This document shows positions 5,819 to 13,858 of a stretch of 22,033 bases of DNA, one piece after another. The notes under the pieces were generated by a model, which was not told where the DNA came from, made no database searches, and worked only from the letters and a program-made list of their open reading frames with translations. Position numbers and translations under genes: made by a program. Within the stretch, counting starts at the first letter, position 1, and every line of letters starts with the position of its first letter. The stretch is taken from IMG/VR virus record IMGVR_UViG_3300028581_001470, positions 1 through 22,033 of that record; one strand, 5' to 3'. Source of the DNA: a virus.

Positions 5819-6700
5819 TTATCTATACATCTCACACATTTTTCTATAAGTTTCTCTTAAGCCAGTATCAAGATTATATTTGGGTTCCCAATCTATTAGA
5901 CTTTTCAACAAACTATTATCAGCAACAAATTTCATATGTCCTGTTGCTGCACCATTTAAGACTTCAATTTTTATTTTAGATTCATCTTCTAATATTTTTA
6001 CAATATCACCTACGGAATGGATTTGACCTGCTGCAACATTAACGGGTCCTGTATAGTCAGTATCTAATAATTTAACAATTGCTTCAGATGCATCTTTGGT
6101 GTAGATAAAATCTCTTTGAGGTAATAAATTTAATACCTGGGCTTTCTTCTTAAATACCAATCCTTCAACTAATTGATTAACCAAATCTGGTCTATCCAAA
6201 GCAGTAGATGGTCCATAGATATTAGTTAATCTAACAGTAATATTAGGAACAGAGGAATAAAATTTTGCGACTTCCTCTCCTAAATATTTACTGAAAACAT
6301 AGTTATTTTGATATGGGTTTATTGGTTGATGTTCATGTACAGGCAACACCATTTGACTACGATCATACAATAAAATAGAACTAAAACTAATAAGCTTTTT
6401 AATCGGTCGTTGTTTAAAGTATGTAAATATCTTTGTTAACGGAATCACATTCTTTTCCATGGCTTCAATATGATACGGTTTTTCTGTATTAAGAATAGTA
6501 TGATTAGAATTACCAATCATCATTATAACTTTATCAAAGTCTAATTTATCTAATACTTCAGGTAAGTGATCTACACTTGGACAATCTACATGATGCACTG
6601 CAGTATCGGGGTTTGTTCTACCAACAGAAATAATGTCAGGATATTTTTTTAAAATTTGCGGACCCAAGAACCCGCTTCCACCTAAAATAATTGTGCTCAT
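5819..6700 (-). CDS. NAD-dependent sugar epimerase/dehydratase (extended SDR)
   Basis: The frame extends upstream to 6772, but those codons overlap the previous gene. The ATG at 6700, one base after that gene's stop, puts the Rossmann motif where it belongs, so I use it: 293 residues, MSTIILGGSGFLGP with GGSGFLG at 7-13. The catalytic pair is YVFSK (Y134, K138). SFSSILLYD (105-113) is the serine-bearing strand, and RLTNIYGPSTALDRPDLV resembles UDP-glucose 4-epimerase-like SDRs. LPQRDFIYTKDASEAIV is typical of the substrate-binding part. It lacks the TDE triad of 4,6-dehydratases, so an epimerase or 4-ketoreductase is likelier. It may finish the deoxysugar made by the distal half of the cluster. 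Confidence 0.8.
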   Translation of the reverse strand: MSTIILGGSGFLGPQILKKYPDIISVGRTNPDTAVHHVDCPSVDHLPEVLDKLDFDKVIMMIGNSNHTILNTEKPYHIEAMEKNVIPLTKIFTYFKQRPIKKLISFSSILLYDRSQMVLPVHEHQPINPYQNNYVFSKYLGEEVAKFYSSVPNITVRLTNIYGPSTALDRPDLVNQLVEGLVFKKKAQVLNLLPQRDFIYTKDASEAIVKLLDTDYTGPVNVAAGQIHSVGDIVKILEDESKIKIEVLNGAATGHMKFVADNSLLKSLIDWEPKYNLDTGLRETYRKMCEMYR

Positions 6701-6701
6701 A

Positions 6702-8216
6702 TTATTTACTTTCAAAATATTGTTTGTATGTTCTAGCAATATAAGCCTTGTTGCGTTCGTAAATTTCTCCAATTCTCGAATTAACTGTAGTTTCAGATTT
6801 TGTTCTTGTAGAACCCCAATCTACATCGCTCTTATACTTTAACGCATACACACCATTTTTGTATCCCTGCATATTCATTCTAATACTCATATCATGGCAA
6901 TCGAAACCACACGGAGCAAGATCCATATTATAAAAGCCTACCTCAACATATCTCTTCCATTGTATGCAAGTTGGGCTACGAATAACTATTTCTGTTATTA
7001 CGAACTCGTTATACTTAACTTCTGTATACGGAGGTGCACTTGCCCCCATGCTTTTCCAATGACCAAACTCAGATTCAAAGAAATTATACTCGCTAATGCT
7101 TGACCCCGAAGAATGTAAATTACAACCTAGTCTACAACTAATATAACCTAGATCAGTATATGCTTCAAAAAGATTTTTAAAGATTAAATCTATATTATCC
7201 TCTTTAAGTATAACGTCATCTTGTACTGTAAAAATTAAATCCTCAGGATTAGGATGACACTTATCTCTAATATATTCAAGACCAGTATTTAAAGATGTAA
7301 TCTCATGTACATCATTTTGATATAATAATGTTACATTATTTTCTAAAGAGTTTTCTGCAATATATTTTTTTAGAATTGCTTCTGTTCCATCTGTGCAACC
7401 ATCTATAATAAAAATTATTTCATATGGCATCTGCTCACTTACAGATTTGTGTATTCCACCAATAACTTCTCCTATTAAATTTTCTTTATTATATACGGGT
7501 ATTATAAAATATGCTTTCATATTGCTCATTATTCCTTTATCAAACTTTACAGATTCTGATAAGTTCTTTTGATCGAACCTATTTAATTCTTCCATGGATG
7601 CAGGATATAGAGGCATATCAAATTCATCATATCCATTACCACAAAAAGAATATTTATTCTTTAATTTTAATCTTGTTTCTCCAAACCATCCTTCTTTCAT
7701 GCTATGGATCATAGTATCGGATTTCACATAGGGAAAAATATAATCTCTTAGATACACTTGATCGTTAGTATAATAATTAGTATTATACATAAACTTACTC
7801 ATTATATCCTTAAGGTCTTCGGGTAATTTTCCCTTCAATCCAAATGCACACGCAATAATAGGAAACTCGTAATGTGCTTCATGATCTCTAAATATATGAA
7901 ATGAATTATTAGACTCTAACCATTCCTGAACTGCCATCTGTTCTCGTAATGTTATTCTTCCATCGGCATCTCGAACAATTACAATATTGTCCTCAGATTC
8001 AAATAGAGGTAAAAATCTCCAGAATACTCCATGACTATTATCTTTAATCTCTATAATTTCCGCATCGGGCATTGCCTTATTATATTTGCTTTTGTCGTCG
8101 GTGTAAATACGAAAAGTCCAATTAGGATAAAATTCCTTAGTTAATTCGTATTGTCTTATTGCACCATTTATATACCGCGGGTTGCTTCCCCATTCAGATG
8201 TCGAAACTATTTTCAT
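6702..8216 (-). CDS. Fused two-domain glycosyltransferase
   Basis: This 504-residue protein joins two different transferase-like domains. Residues 1 to about 225 look like a GT-A-type domain: MKIVSTSEWGSNPRY start, FRIYTDDKSKY, and a metal-binding VRDADGR at 81-87, followed by a FHIFRDHEAHYEFPI region. Residues 233-504 form a classical GT2 domain: AYFIIPVYNKENL, IIDGCTDGT (270-278) and VQDDV (331-335), then a conserved C-terminal acceptor region with CGFDCHDMS. An AAAGGA and an in-frame ATG lie at the junction, which suggests that two once-separate genes were joined, or that the second domain can also be made alone. The start has no clear Shine-Dalgarno and follows the previous stop by three bases. 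Sugar specificity is unknown. Confidence 0.8.
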   Translation of the reverse strand: MKIVSTSEWGSNPRYINGAIRQYELTKEFYPNWTFRIYTDDKSKYNKAMPDAEIIEIKDNSHGVFWRFLPLFESEDNIVIVRDADGRITLREQMAVQEWLESNNSFHIFRDHEAHYEFPIIACAFGLKGKLPEDLKDIMSKFMYNTNYYTNDQVYLRDYIFPYVKSDTMIHSMKEGWFGETRLKLKNKYSFCGNGYDEFDMPLYPASMEELNRFDQKNLSESVKFDKGIMSNMKAYFIIPVYNKENLIGEVIGGIHKSVSEQMPYEIIFIIDGCTDGTEAILKKYIAENSLENNVTLLYQNDVHEITSLNTGLEYIRDKCHPNPEDLIFTVQDDVILKEDNIDLIFKNLFEAYTDLGYISCRLGCNLHSSGSSISEYNFFESEFGHWKSMGASAPPYTEVKYNEFVITEIVIRSPTCIQWKRYVEVGFYNMDLAPCGFDCHDMSIRMNMQGYKNGVYALKYKSDVDWGSTRTKSETTVNSRIGEIYERNKAYIARTYKQYFESK

Positions 8217-8219
8217 ATT

Positions 8220-9164
8220 TTACCAAACAAAATTTTCTTTATGCCATTCTACAATTTCTTTTAGCCCTGTATCAAAATCTGCTCTGCAAGACCAACCTAA
8301 ATTTCGTAACTTACTATCACCTATAGCATATCGTACATCTTGACCTTGGCGCTTTTCTGAAAAATCCATATACTTATCATAATCTACAGTATGATCAAAG
8401 TAATTATCTATAATTTTTCTTGCAATAACTATATTCTTTTCCTCATAATTTCCTGAGATATTAAAGATCTCATTCTTAATATTCATTAACACAAGTACAA
8501 AGACTGCGTTTGCTGTATCCGAAACATGGAGCCATGTTCTAACAGGATTGCCGTTATCGTGCATTACAATTGGTTTACCTAAAGATAAATTCTTGCAGGC
8601 TTTTGGAATAAATTTCTCTACATATTGCCCTATGCCATAATTGTTTGTTGGTCTAACAATTATGTAAGGAATATCATATGTTCTTGCCCAAGCAATAACT
8701 AACATATCTGCGGCAGCTTTAGTTGCAGAATATGGATTGCTTGGTTTTAATAAATCTATTTCAGTGTGAAAACCAGAAACCAAGTCACCGTATACTTCAT
8801 CTGTACTAAAGTGTAGGAATGTTGGTCTTATTGATTTTGGTTTTTGTTTGATGAGTTCTAATATCTTATGAACTCCGTTGATGTTGCTACGCAGAAAAAC
8901 ATCTGAGCTGACAATACTATTGTCTACATGAGTTTCCGCGGCAGTATTAATAAAATAGTCACAATCGACCAAGCGGTCGATATCGTTTATATCGCATCCG
9001 TCAAATGTAAAATTTTTATATTCTAGTAATTCATAAAGAAAATCTTTATTACTAGCATACGTTTTACTATCTATACCATAAACATAGTGACCTTCATCTA
9101 GGAACTTTTTAGTTACATGGTAACCTATAAACCCTAAACATCCTGTAACATAAAGTATCTTCAT
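8220..9164 (-). CDS. RmlB-like nucleotide-sugar 4,6-dehydratase (probably dTDP-glucose)
   Basis: The 314-residue extended SDR has TGCLGFIG (7-14) for NAD binding and the full 4,6-dehydratase signature: STDEVYGD (120-127, with the catalytic T-D-E) and YSATK (Y145, K149). NTAAETHVDNS and RPTNNYGIGQYVEKFIPKA match dTDP-glucose 4,6-dehydratase (RmlB). It converts NDP-glucose to NDP-4-keto-6-deoxyglucose, the usual entry to many deoxysugars. RmlB proteins are usually near 350 residues, so this is slightly short but has all key residues. The nucleotide carrier (dTDP, UDP or other) is inferred. It starts in an ATGA overlap with the previous gene. Confidence 0.87.
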   Translation of the reverse strand: MKILYVTGCLGFIGYHVTKKFLDEGHYVYGIDSKTYASNKDFLYELLEYKNFTFDGCDINDIDRLVDCDYFINTAAETHVDNSIVSSDVFLRSNINGVHKILELIKQKPKSIRPTFLHFSTDEVYGDLVSGFHTEIDLLKPSNPYSATKAAADMLVIAWARTYDIPYIIVRPTNNYGIGQYVEKFIPKACKNLSLGKPIVMHDNGNPVRTWLHVSDTANAVFVLVLMNIKNEIFNISGNYEEKNIVIARKIIDNYFDHTVDYDKYMDFSEKRQGQDVRYAIGDSKLRNLGWSCRADFDTGLKEIVEWHKENFVW

Positions 9165-9928
9165 TGCATATATTCTTTCAGTCCGTGCATAATACCATAT
9201 AGTTCTAAACCTTGACTTTGCATTATATCAAGAGTAGATGATTCTCCAGTATAAGAATTATTACTTGTAGATTCAACTATAACTTCTTTATCTATATTAT
9301 TTATGTCGCAGAATAATCTCAAAAATTCACTTAGTGTTCTTTTCTTATAGTATACACAATTCATACTTCTATATGTATTGTTAGTTAATACATATCTTAT
9401 AATTCTATAAAAATCACTTATAGAAATGTAATCAAATTCTCTATCATCCTTTAAAATAAAAGGCCCATCTGTTGCTAAGAATCTTTTCAACAATCTACTA
9501 TCTCTTTCATGCGAACCAAAGCATCCATATAATCTAAGATTAGTAAATTTATTATAATCCAAATCTTTAGTAATCATTCTTTTAGATACAGCATATGCAC
9601 TATTGTTATTATTATCTGCTTCTACTCCAGACCCGATATTAATATATTTTCCGAATAGATCAGAATTACATTTAAAGTTATAATACATTGCTAAATTTTT
9701 AGCAACTATGCCGGGATCTCTACTAGTAATATCTTGATTACCTCCGTATGATATGCAATTTATAACAAAATCTGGTTGGGATTGTTCCAACATATTTCTT
9801 ACGGCATCCGCATCAGTTACATCTATGCCGGGTTTAATTATAGACATTACTATATTATCAGCTGTTAATTTTTCTGCTAGGTATGAACCTATAAATCCAC
9901 CTGCACCTAAAATAAGTATTTTCTTCAT
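9161..9928 (-). CDS. NAD-dependent epimerase/reductase (short extended SDR)
   Basis: The 255-residue protein has LGAGGFIGS at 7-15 (Rossmann loop), INCISYGGNQD in the position of the family's N-A-A motif, and YAVSK (Y112, K116) as catalytic pair. The C-terminal half is shorter than in RmlB or Fcl, and the TDE triad is absent, so a reductase or epimerase on a 4-keto sugar is the likely activity. RLYGCFG follows the catalytic helix as in GDP-fucose-synthase-like proteins. Base use is strikingly AT-rich (14 G/C in the 60 bases from 9541). It is linked by ATGA overlaps to the methyltransferase before it and the RmlB-like gene after it. Confidence 0.78.
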   Translation of the reverse strand: MKKILILGAGGFIGSYLAEKLTADNIVMSIIKPGIDVTDADAVRNMLEQSQPDFVINCISYGGNQDITSRDPGIVAKNLAMYYNFKCNSDLFGKYINIGSGVEADNNNNSAYAVSKRMITKDLDYNKFTNLRLYGCFGSHERDSRLLKRFLATDGPFILKDDREFDYISISDFYRIIRYVLTNNTYRSMNCVYYKKRTLSEFLRLFCDINNIDKEVIVESTSNNSYTGESSTLDIMQSQGLELYGIMHGLKEYMQ

Positions 9929-10722
9929 ATATCTTTTTCTAGTTTAGTTAATACGCATAGATTATTTTTATGAGCAGGGATGCCTAAGTCAAATCCATAT
10001 TCAAAAACATCTATAATTTTAAATCCATTTCTTTTCAACAATGCCGATATAGATTCAATATTGAAAAAATTAATATGTTCATGAAAAGTTCCAATATAAG
10101 CATTCGGGTTATTTGGGACTTCGATATAAATCCATGAATCTTTATCAATATATTGTTTTATATCATTTAATATATCATCGGGATTCGGCTTGTGTTCTAA
10201 CACATGACAACACATTAAAAAATCAAAAGTTTTAATTGTACCATCATATTTTAACACGCCATCCACCGCGGGAACATTGCTAATATCATATACATATTTT
10301 TGTGCATGGGCAAAATATTCGGGTATCATTGAGCCGGTGTCACCGCCATAATCTAATACAGTACCAATATTGCCTATATCAATTTGACGTTCAATTAATG
10401 TAGTGATACCAATTTTTCTATTGTCATAATAAGATTGATCTTCAATAAATTCTGCATTCATTTGGTATGAAGGCTCACATATATTTCGTACTCTGTTATA
10501 CTCATCGCCTCGATAATTTGCATATAGGTTTGTTTCTTCGATAGCAGTGAATCTATCCACGGATCCTACAAACGAACAAGCGGGACATTGTAATCCTTGA
10601 ACAGTAATATCTGCGTCCACGGGTGTGTCTAATGCTCGCCAGGCTACAAATCTTGCTAATCTAGCCGGTTGTATGATTATATCAGAATTATGGCAAGCGG
10701 GACAATGGTTAATTTGATACAT
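9925..10722 (-). CDS. Class I SAM-dependent methyltransferase with N-terminal zinc ribbon
   Basis: The 265-residue protein begins with two CPAC knuckles (C7, C10, C46, C49), a likely structural zinc site. A class I methyltransferase domain follows: VLDYGGDTGS (122-131) is motif I for SAM, and CHVLEHKPNP (172-181) is the catalytic-face HVLEH loop. A four-cysteine domain before the SAM fold is seen in sugar C-methyltransferases such as NovU and TylC3, so C-methylation of a keto-sugar is one reading. O- or N-methylation of a finished glycan is another. Start and stop are three bases from and four bases into its neighbours. No Shine-Dalgarno is obvious. Confidence 0.8.
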   Translation of the reverse strand: MYQINHCPACHNSDIIIQPARLARFVAWRALDTPVDADITVQGLQCPACSFVGSVDRFTAIEETNLYANYRGDEYNRVRNICEPSYQMNAEFIEDQSYYDNRKIGITTLIERQIDIGNIGTVLDYGGDTGSMIPEYFAHAQKYVYDISNVPAVDGVLKYDGTIKTFDFLMCCHVLEHKPNPDDILNDIKQYIDKDSWIYIEVPNNPNAYIGTFHEHINFFNIESISALLKRNGFKIIDVFEYGFDLGIPAHKNNLCVLTKLEKDI

Positions 10723-10725
10723 GTA

Positions 10726-12525
10726 TTATAGGTCTTTGATTAAGGGTATTAGCATTTCTGCTTCAAGTTCTTCTTCGCTCAAAAACGGATAAAGATCTTC
10801 TAACGGTCCACTATATGCGGTACCGTCTGGTCGAACTTTTACTGCACTCTTTGGAATTAATTCTTGAAATTCCTTCATAGCAAATTCAGCAACTAGTGGT
10901 CCCGTATGTGACAACACATCTTGTATCCATTGATCCAGATTTCTAGCAGTTTTTATTCTTGTAAATTCAAACCCAAATGCTTGACTCACCAATTCAAAGT
11001 CTGGGAAGGTAACACCCGAATTGCGACCACATGCGCTGGCCTCGCCATTGCTTTTGTATAGTGCATTATGTGTATGCTTAATTGTTAAGTATCCGTTATT
11101 ATTGATTATGAATATCTTAATATCCAATCCTAGGTTTTTCATTGTTTGTAATTCTTGCAAATTCATCATCAAACTGCCTTCACCTACAATCAATACTACT
11201 GGCCGGTTGGGATAACCTAATTTTGCTCCAATAGCACCAGGCAATCCAAAACCCATCTCGCCTAGGCCCGTGCTGGTCATTATTCGCTGACCTTCTTTGA
11301 GTTTAATTCCAGCATGGGTGCAAGTTAAACTCGTGCCCATGTCAGTTACAATCACATGATCTTTTTCTAAGTATTTGCTTAGTTGTTCAATAAACCAATA
11401 ACTATTAATTCCTTCTTCATCCAAATCAAACGGCGGAGTAGCCATTGGATATTTTGTTTGCCAGCGTTTATATATTTGTTTCCATTCATCAAATTGCGTA
11501 TGGTCAACTGTTGTTTTATTTAACTCGGTAGACATGGCATCTATAAAGTCTGATACATTACCTAGCACAGGAATATCAATATCAAATTTAAATTTTGCTA
11601 ATTCAACTGGATCTATTTCTACAATAACTTTTTTAGCTGCTCTTGCAAAATATTGATCATTAAACCCACGTTGCGGTAATGCAACTCTGGTGCCAAGTGT
11701 AATTAGTAAATCGCAATTTTGCAAAGCTAGATTACCAAAACGCTGGCCATATGTGCCTGCACGACCAACAAACAAAGGATGATCATCGGGAACTAGATCT
11801 GCTGCTTGCCAAGTTACTAATGCAGGAACTCCTAATGTTTCTAATAGTTTGCGAAACGTTTGTTCTGCACCGCTTAATCGAATACCGTGCCCGACCCATA
11901 GTAAAGGTCGTTTAGCATTTTTAATTAACTCAATGGTTGCGGCTGCCTGCTCAGTCATATCAATATTTGCTGGATGCGGCGGAACAAACCCATTTAATTT
12001 TTCAGGATCTACTTGCGCCCATTGAATATCCTGAGGTATATCTATCCAAACTGGCCCAGGGCGACCACTATATGCTTCATAAAATGCCTTTTCCAAAACA
12101 TAGCGTATGTCGTTTGGATTGGTTAACATTGTACTATATTTTGTGAGAGTTTTAGTTACATTAACCATGTCTAACCCCTGCACACCTTTGCCTCGCATTT
12201 GATTAGGTGGGTTTACGTATTCTGAATTTTCTTGCCCAGCAAACACAAATAATGGTAAACTATCTAGATGGGCATCTGCCAATGCTATAATTGTGTTAGT
12301 TGCCCCCGGACCACCTGTTACCATCATCACCGCGGGTTTATTACTACTACGCATATATGTCAACGATGCCATGATACCCGCTTGTTCTATATGTGGGCAT
12401 ACATAATTAATACCAGCATCACTGATACTTTGAATTAACCTAATACTACCCGAACCTGTAATTGCAAATACAAGGTCAACCCCTTTATCTTTAAGAAATT
12501 TCGATATATAATCACTAACTTTCAT
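10726..12525 (-). CDS. Acetolactate-synthase-like ThDP-dependent enzyme, candidate sugar acetyl-transferring enzyme (YerE-like)
   Basis: The 599-residue protein has the three-part AHAS fold. The N-terminal PYR domain carries the cofactor-activating glutamate E47 in PHIEQAG, then GGPGATNTI (71-79). A central domain (about 190-335) and a C-terminal PP domain with GFGLPGAIGA (425-434) follow. The diphosphate/metal motif reads GEG (448-450)...NNN (475-477) instead of the usual GDG...NN. AAAGGA precedes the ATG. No small regulatory subunit and no other branched-chain amino-acid gene is nearby, so isoleucine/valine synthesis is unlikely. It follows an E1/RfbH-like dehydratase whose product is the known acceptor for YerE, the ThDP enzyme that adds a two-carbon unit from pyruvate to a keto-sugar. 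Its G+C is visibly higher than its neighbours (27 of 60 bases from 11941). Confidence 0.82.
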   Translation of the reverse strand: MKVSDYISKFLKDKGVDLVFAITGSGSIRLIQSISDAGINYVCPHIEQAGIMASLTYMRSSNKPAVMMVTGGPGATNTIIALADAHLDSLPLFVFAGQENSEYVNPPNQMRGKGVQGLDMVNVTKTLTKYSTMLTNPNDIRYVLEKAFYEAYSGRPGPVWIDIPQDIQWAQVDPEKLNGFVPPHPANIDMTEQAAATIELIKNAKRPLLWVGHGIRLSGAEQTFRKLLETLGVPALVTWQAADLVPDDHPLFVGRAGTYGQRFGNLALQNCDLLITLGTRVALPQRGFNDQYFARAAKKVIVEIDPVELAKFKFDIDIPVLGNVSDFIDAMSTELNKTTVDHTQFDEWKQIYKRWQTKYPMATPPFDLDEEGINSYWFIEQLSKYLEKDHVIVTDMGTSLTCTHAGIKLKEGQRIMTSTGLGEMGFGLPGAIGAKLGYPNRPVVLIVGEGSLMMNLQELQTMKNLGLDIKIFIINNNGYLTIKHTHNALYKSNGEASACGRNSGVTFPDFELVSQAFGFEFTRIKTARNLDQWIQDVLSHTGPLVAEFAMKEFQELIPKSAVKVRPDGTAYSGPLEDLYPFLSEEELEAEMLIPLIKDL

Positions 12526-12535
12526 TGTCGTTCCT

Positions 12536-13858
12536 TTATAAATATAGACTCATAAAACCATCAACCTTCGATCCGATATACTCAATTTGTTCTGGAGTTA
12601 TAACAGGGCTTGTTCCATGAAAATAAGTATTTGTCATAACCATTGTTGCCACAGGGAAATTTGCTTTAGCATCTGCAGGATCCATAATATGAGAATATGC
12701 CGGTTGCAACATAATGTTTCCAGCAAAGTATGGTCTTGTTTGAATTAAGTTTTCTTCCAAATAGTCTACAATATCGCTTCTTGTAAAAGGAGAACCTTTA
12801 CGAATAGTTAAAGGAAATGCAAACCAACTAGGATCAGAATATTCTTGTGGTCTAGGTAAGTGGAAATATTCTTCATACTTACTATAGATATCAAACAATA
12901 ATTTATAGTTGCGTCTTCGCAGAAAATGTATCTGATCTAATTTTTCTAATTGAACCAATCCCATTGCGCCTTGCATTTCAATTGGTTTTAAATTATAACC
13001 AATCTCATCATACACATATTTGTGGTCAAATATTTCACCAGGCATTGTTGGGATCCATTCTTGGAATCGTTTACCACAGGTACCACACTTTAGTTTGTTT
13101 GCCTCGGGGCCTACACAATAACAACCTCTACCCCATTCTCTAAATGATCTAGCAATAACCTCTGTCTCATAAGTTTTACATGCTACGAAACCACCCTCAC
13201 CCATTGTCATATGGTGCGCAGGATAAAAAGAACAGGATGACATTTCGCCATATGAGCCTAATGGTTTTCCCTCGTATGTACTACCTAAAGCATCGCAACA
13301 ATCTTCCAATAATATCAGATCATACTTTTTAACTAATTCCATAACCCATTTCATATTAGGAGGATTACCTAATACATGCGCGAATGTAATTACTTTAATA
13401 TTATGTTGCTTAATTAGTTCTTCTGCTTTAGTTAAATCTAAATTAAGTGTATCTAATTCAATATCTAAAAAGATAGGCTCAAAGCCTAGTTGTAATGTAG
13501 GGTTTAGTGTTGTAGGAAAACCTGCGATAGGCATTAGTACTTTAGTACCCTTAGGTAAGTTATAACCTCTTTTAGAAGTTAATGTAGCCATCATAAGTAA
13601 ATTAGAACTTGATCCTGAGTTTGTTAAGATACCATGTTCTTTACCAAACTGCTTAGGAAATTCTTTCTCAAACTTTAATGACTTGTCTCCCATAACTAAC
13701 CAACCATCAAGTAAAGTATCTATAACAGACAAATACTCATGCTCGTCAAAATATGGACCAGCATAATTTACAAAATCCTTGCCGGCAGTCCATGTCTTAT
13801 TTGCTGCCTTGTTCTGGAAATATGCAGCTACTCCGTTAATGATGTCTTGTTTATTCAT
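12536..13858 (-). CDS. RfbH/E1-like 4-keto-6-deoxysugar 3-dehydratase (PMP and iron-sulfur)
   Basis: This 440-residue DegT/AHBA-fold protein has histidine (H215 in FYPAHH) where the aminotransferases have the PLP-binding lysine. That is the hallmark of 3-dehydratases that remove the C3 hydroxyl of 4-keto-6-deoxyhexoses. It also has the cysteines of the E1 enzyme [2Fe-2S] site: C188 (EDCCDALG), C246 and C248 (GRGCYC), then C258 or C261, giving C-X57-C-X1-C and a third spacing longer than in Yersinia E1. Length matches E1 (437). The frame can be read from a TTG at 13867, but the ATG at 13858 forms an ATGA with the previous stop and is preferred. E1 normally needs a reductase partner (E3), which is not in the window. 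Confidence 0.88.
   Translation of the reverse strand: MNKQDIINGVAAYFQNKAANKTWTAGKDFVNYAGPYFDEHEYLSVIDTLLDGWLVMGDKSLKFEKEFPKQFGKEHGILTNSGSSSNLLMMATLTSKRGYNLPKGTKVLMPIAGFPTTLNPTLQLGFEPIFLDIELDTLNLDLTKAEELIKQHNIKVITFAHVLGNPPNMKWVMELVKKYDLILLEDCCDALGSTYEGKPLGSYGEMSSCSFYPAHHMTMGEGGFVACKTYETEVIARSFREWGRGCYCVGPEANKLKCGTCGKRFQEWIPTMPGEIFDHKYVYDEIGYNLKPIEMQGAMGLVQLEKLDQIHFLRRRNYKLLFDIYSKYEEYFHLPRPQEYSDPSWFAFPLTIRKGSPFTRSDIVDYLEENLIQTRPYFAGNIMLQPAYSHIMDPADAKANFPVATMVMTNTYFHGTSPVITPEQIEYIGSKVDGFMSLYL

Noticed and set aside
6701-6772. N-terminal extension of the SDR at 5819-6700
   Set aside because: These 24 codons overlap the end of the fused transferase gene. The Rossmann motif begins directly after the ATG at 6700, so the extension is not part of the protein.
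10726-12525. Branched-chain amino-acid acetolactate synthase (IlvB/IlvG)
   Set aside because: The fold fits, but there is no small subunit or other ilv gene, and the gene sits inside a sugar cluster after an E1-like dehydratase. Not excluded by sequence alone.
12537-12544. TATAAATA on the plus strand
   Set aside because: It faces the antisense of the E1-like gene, with no plus-strand gene downstream, and is made by the stop codon region of that gene and the ribosome-binding region of the next.
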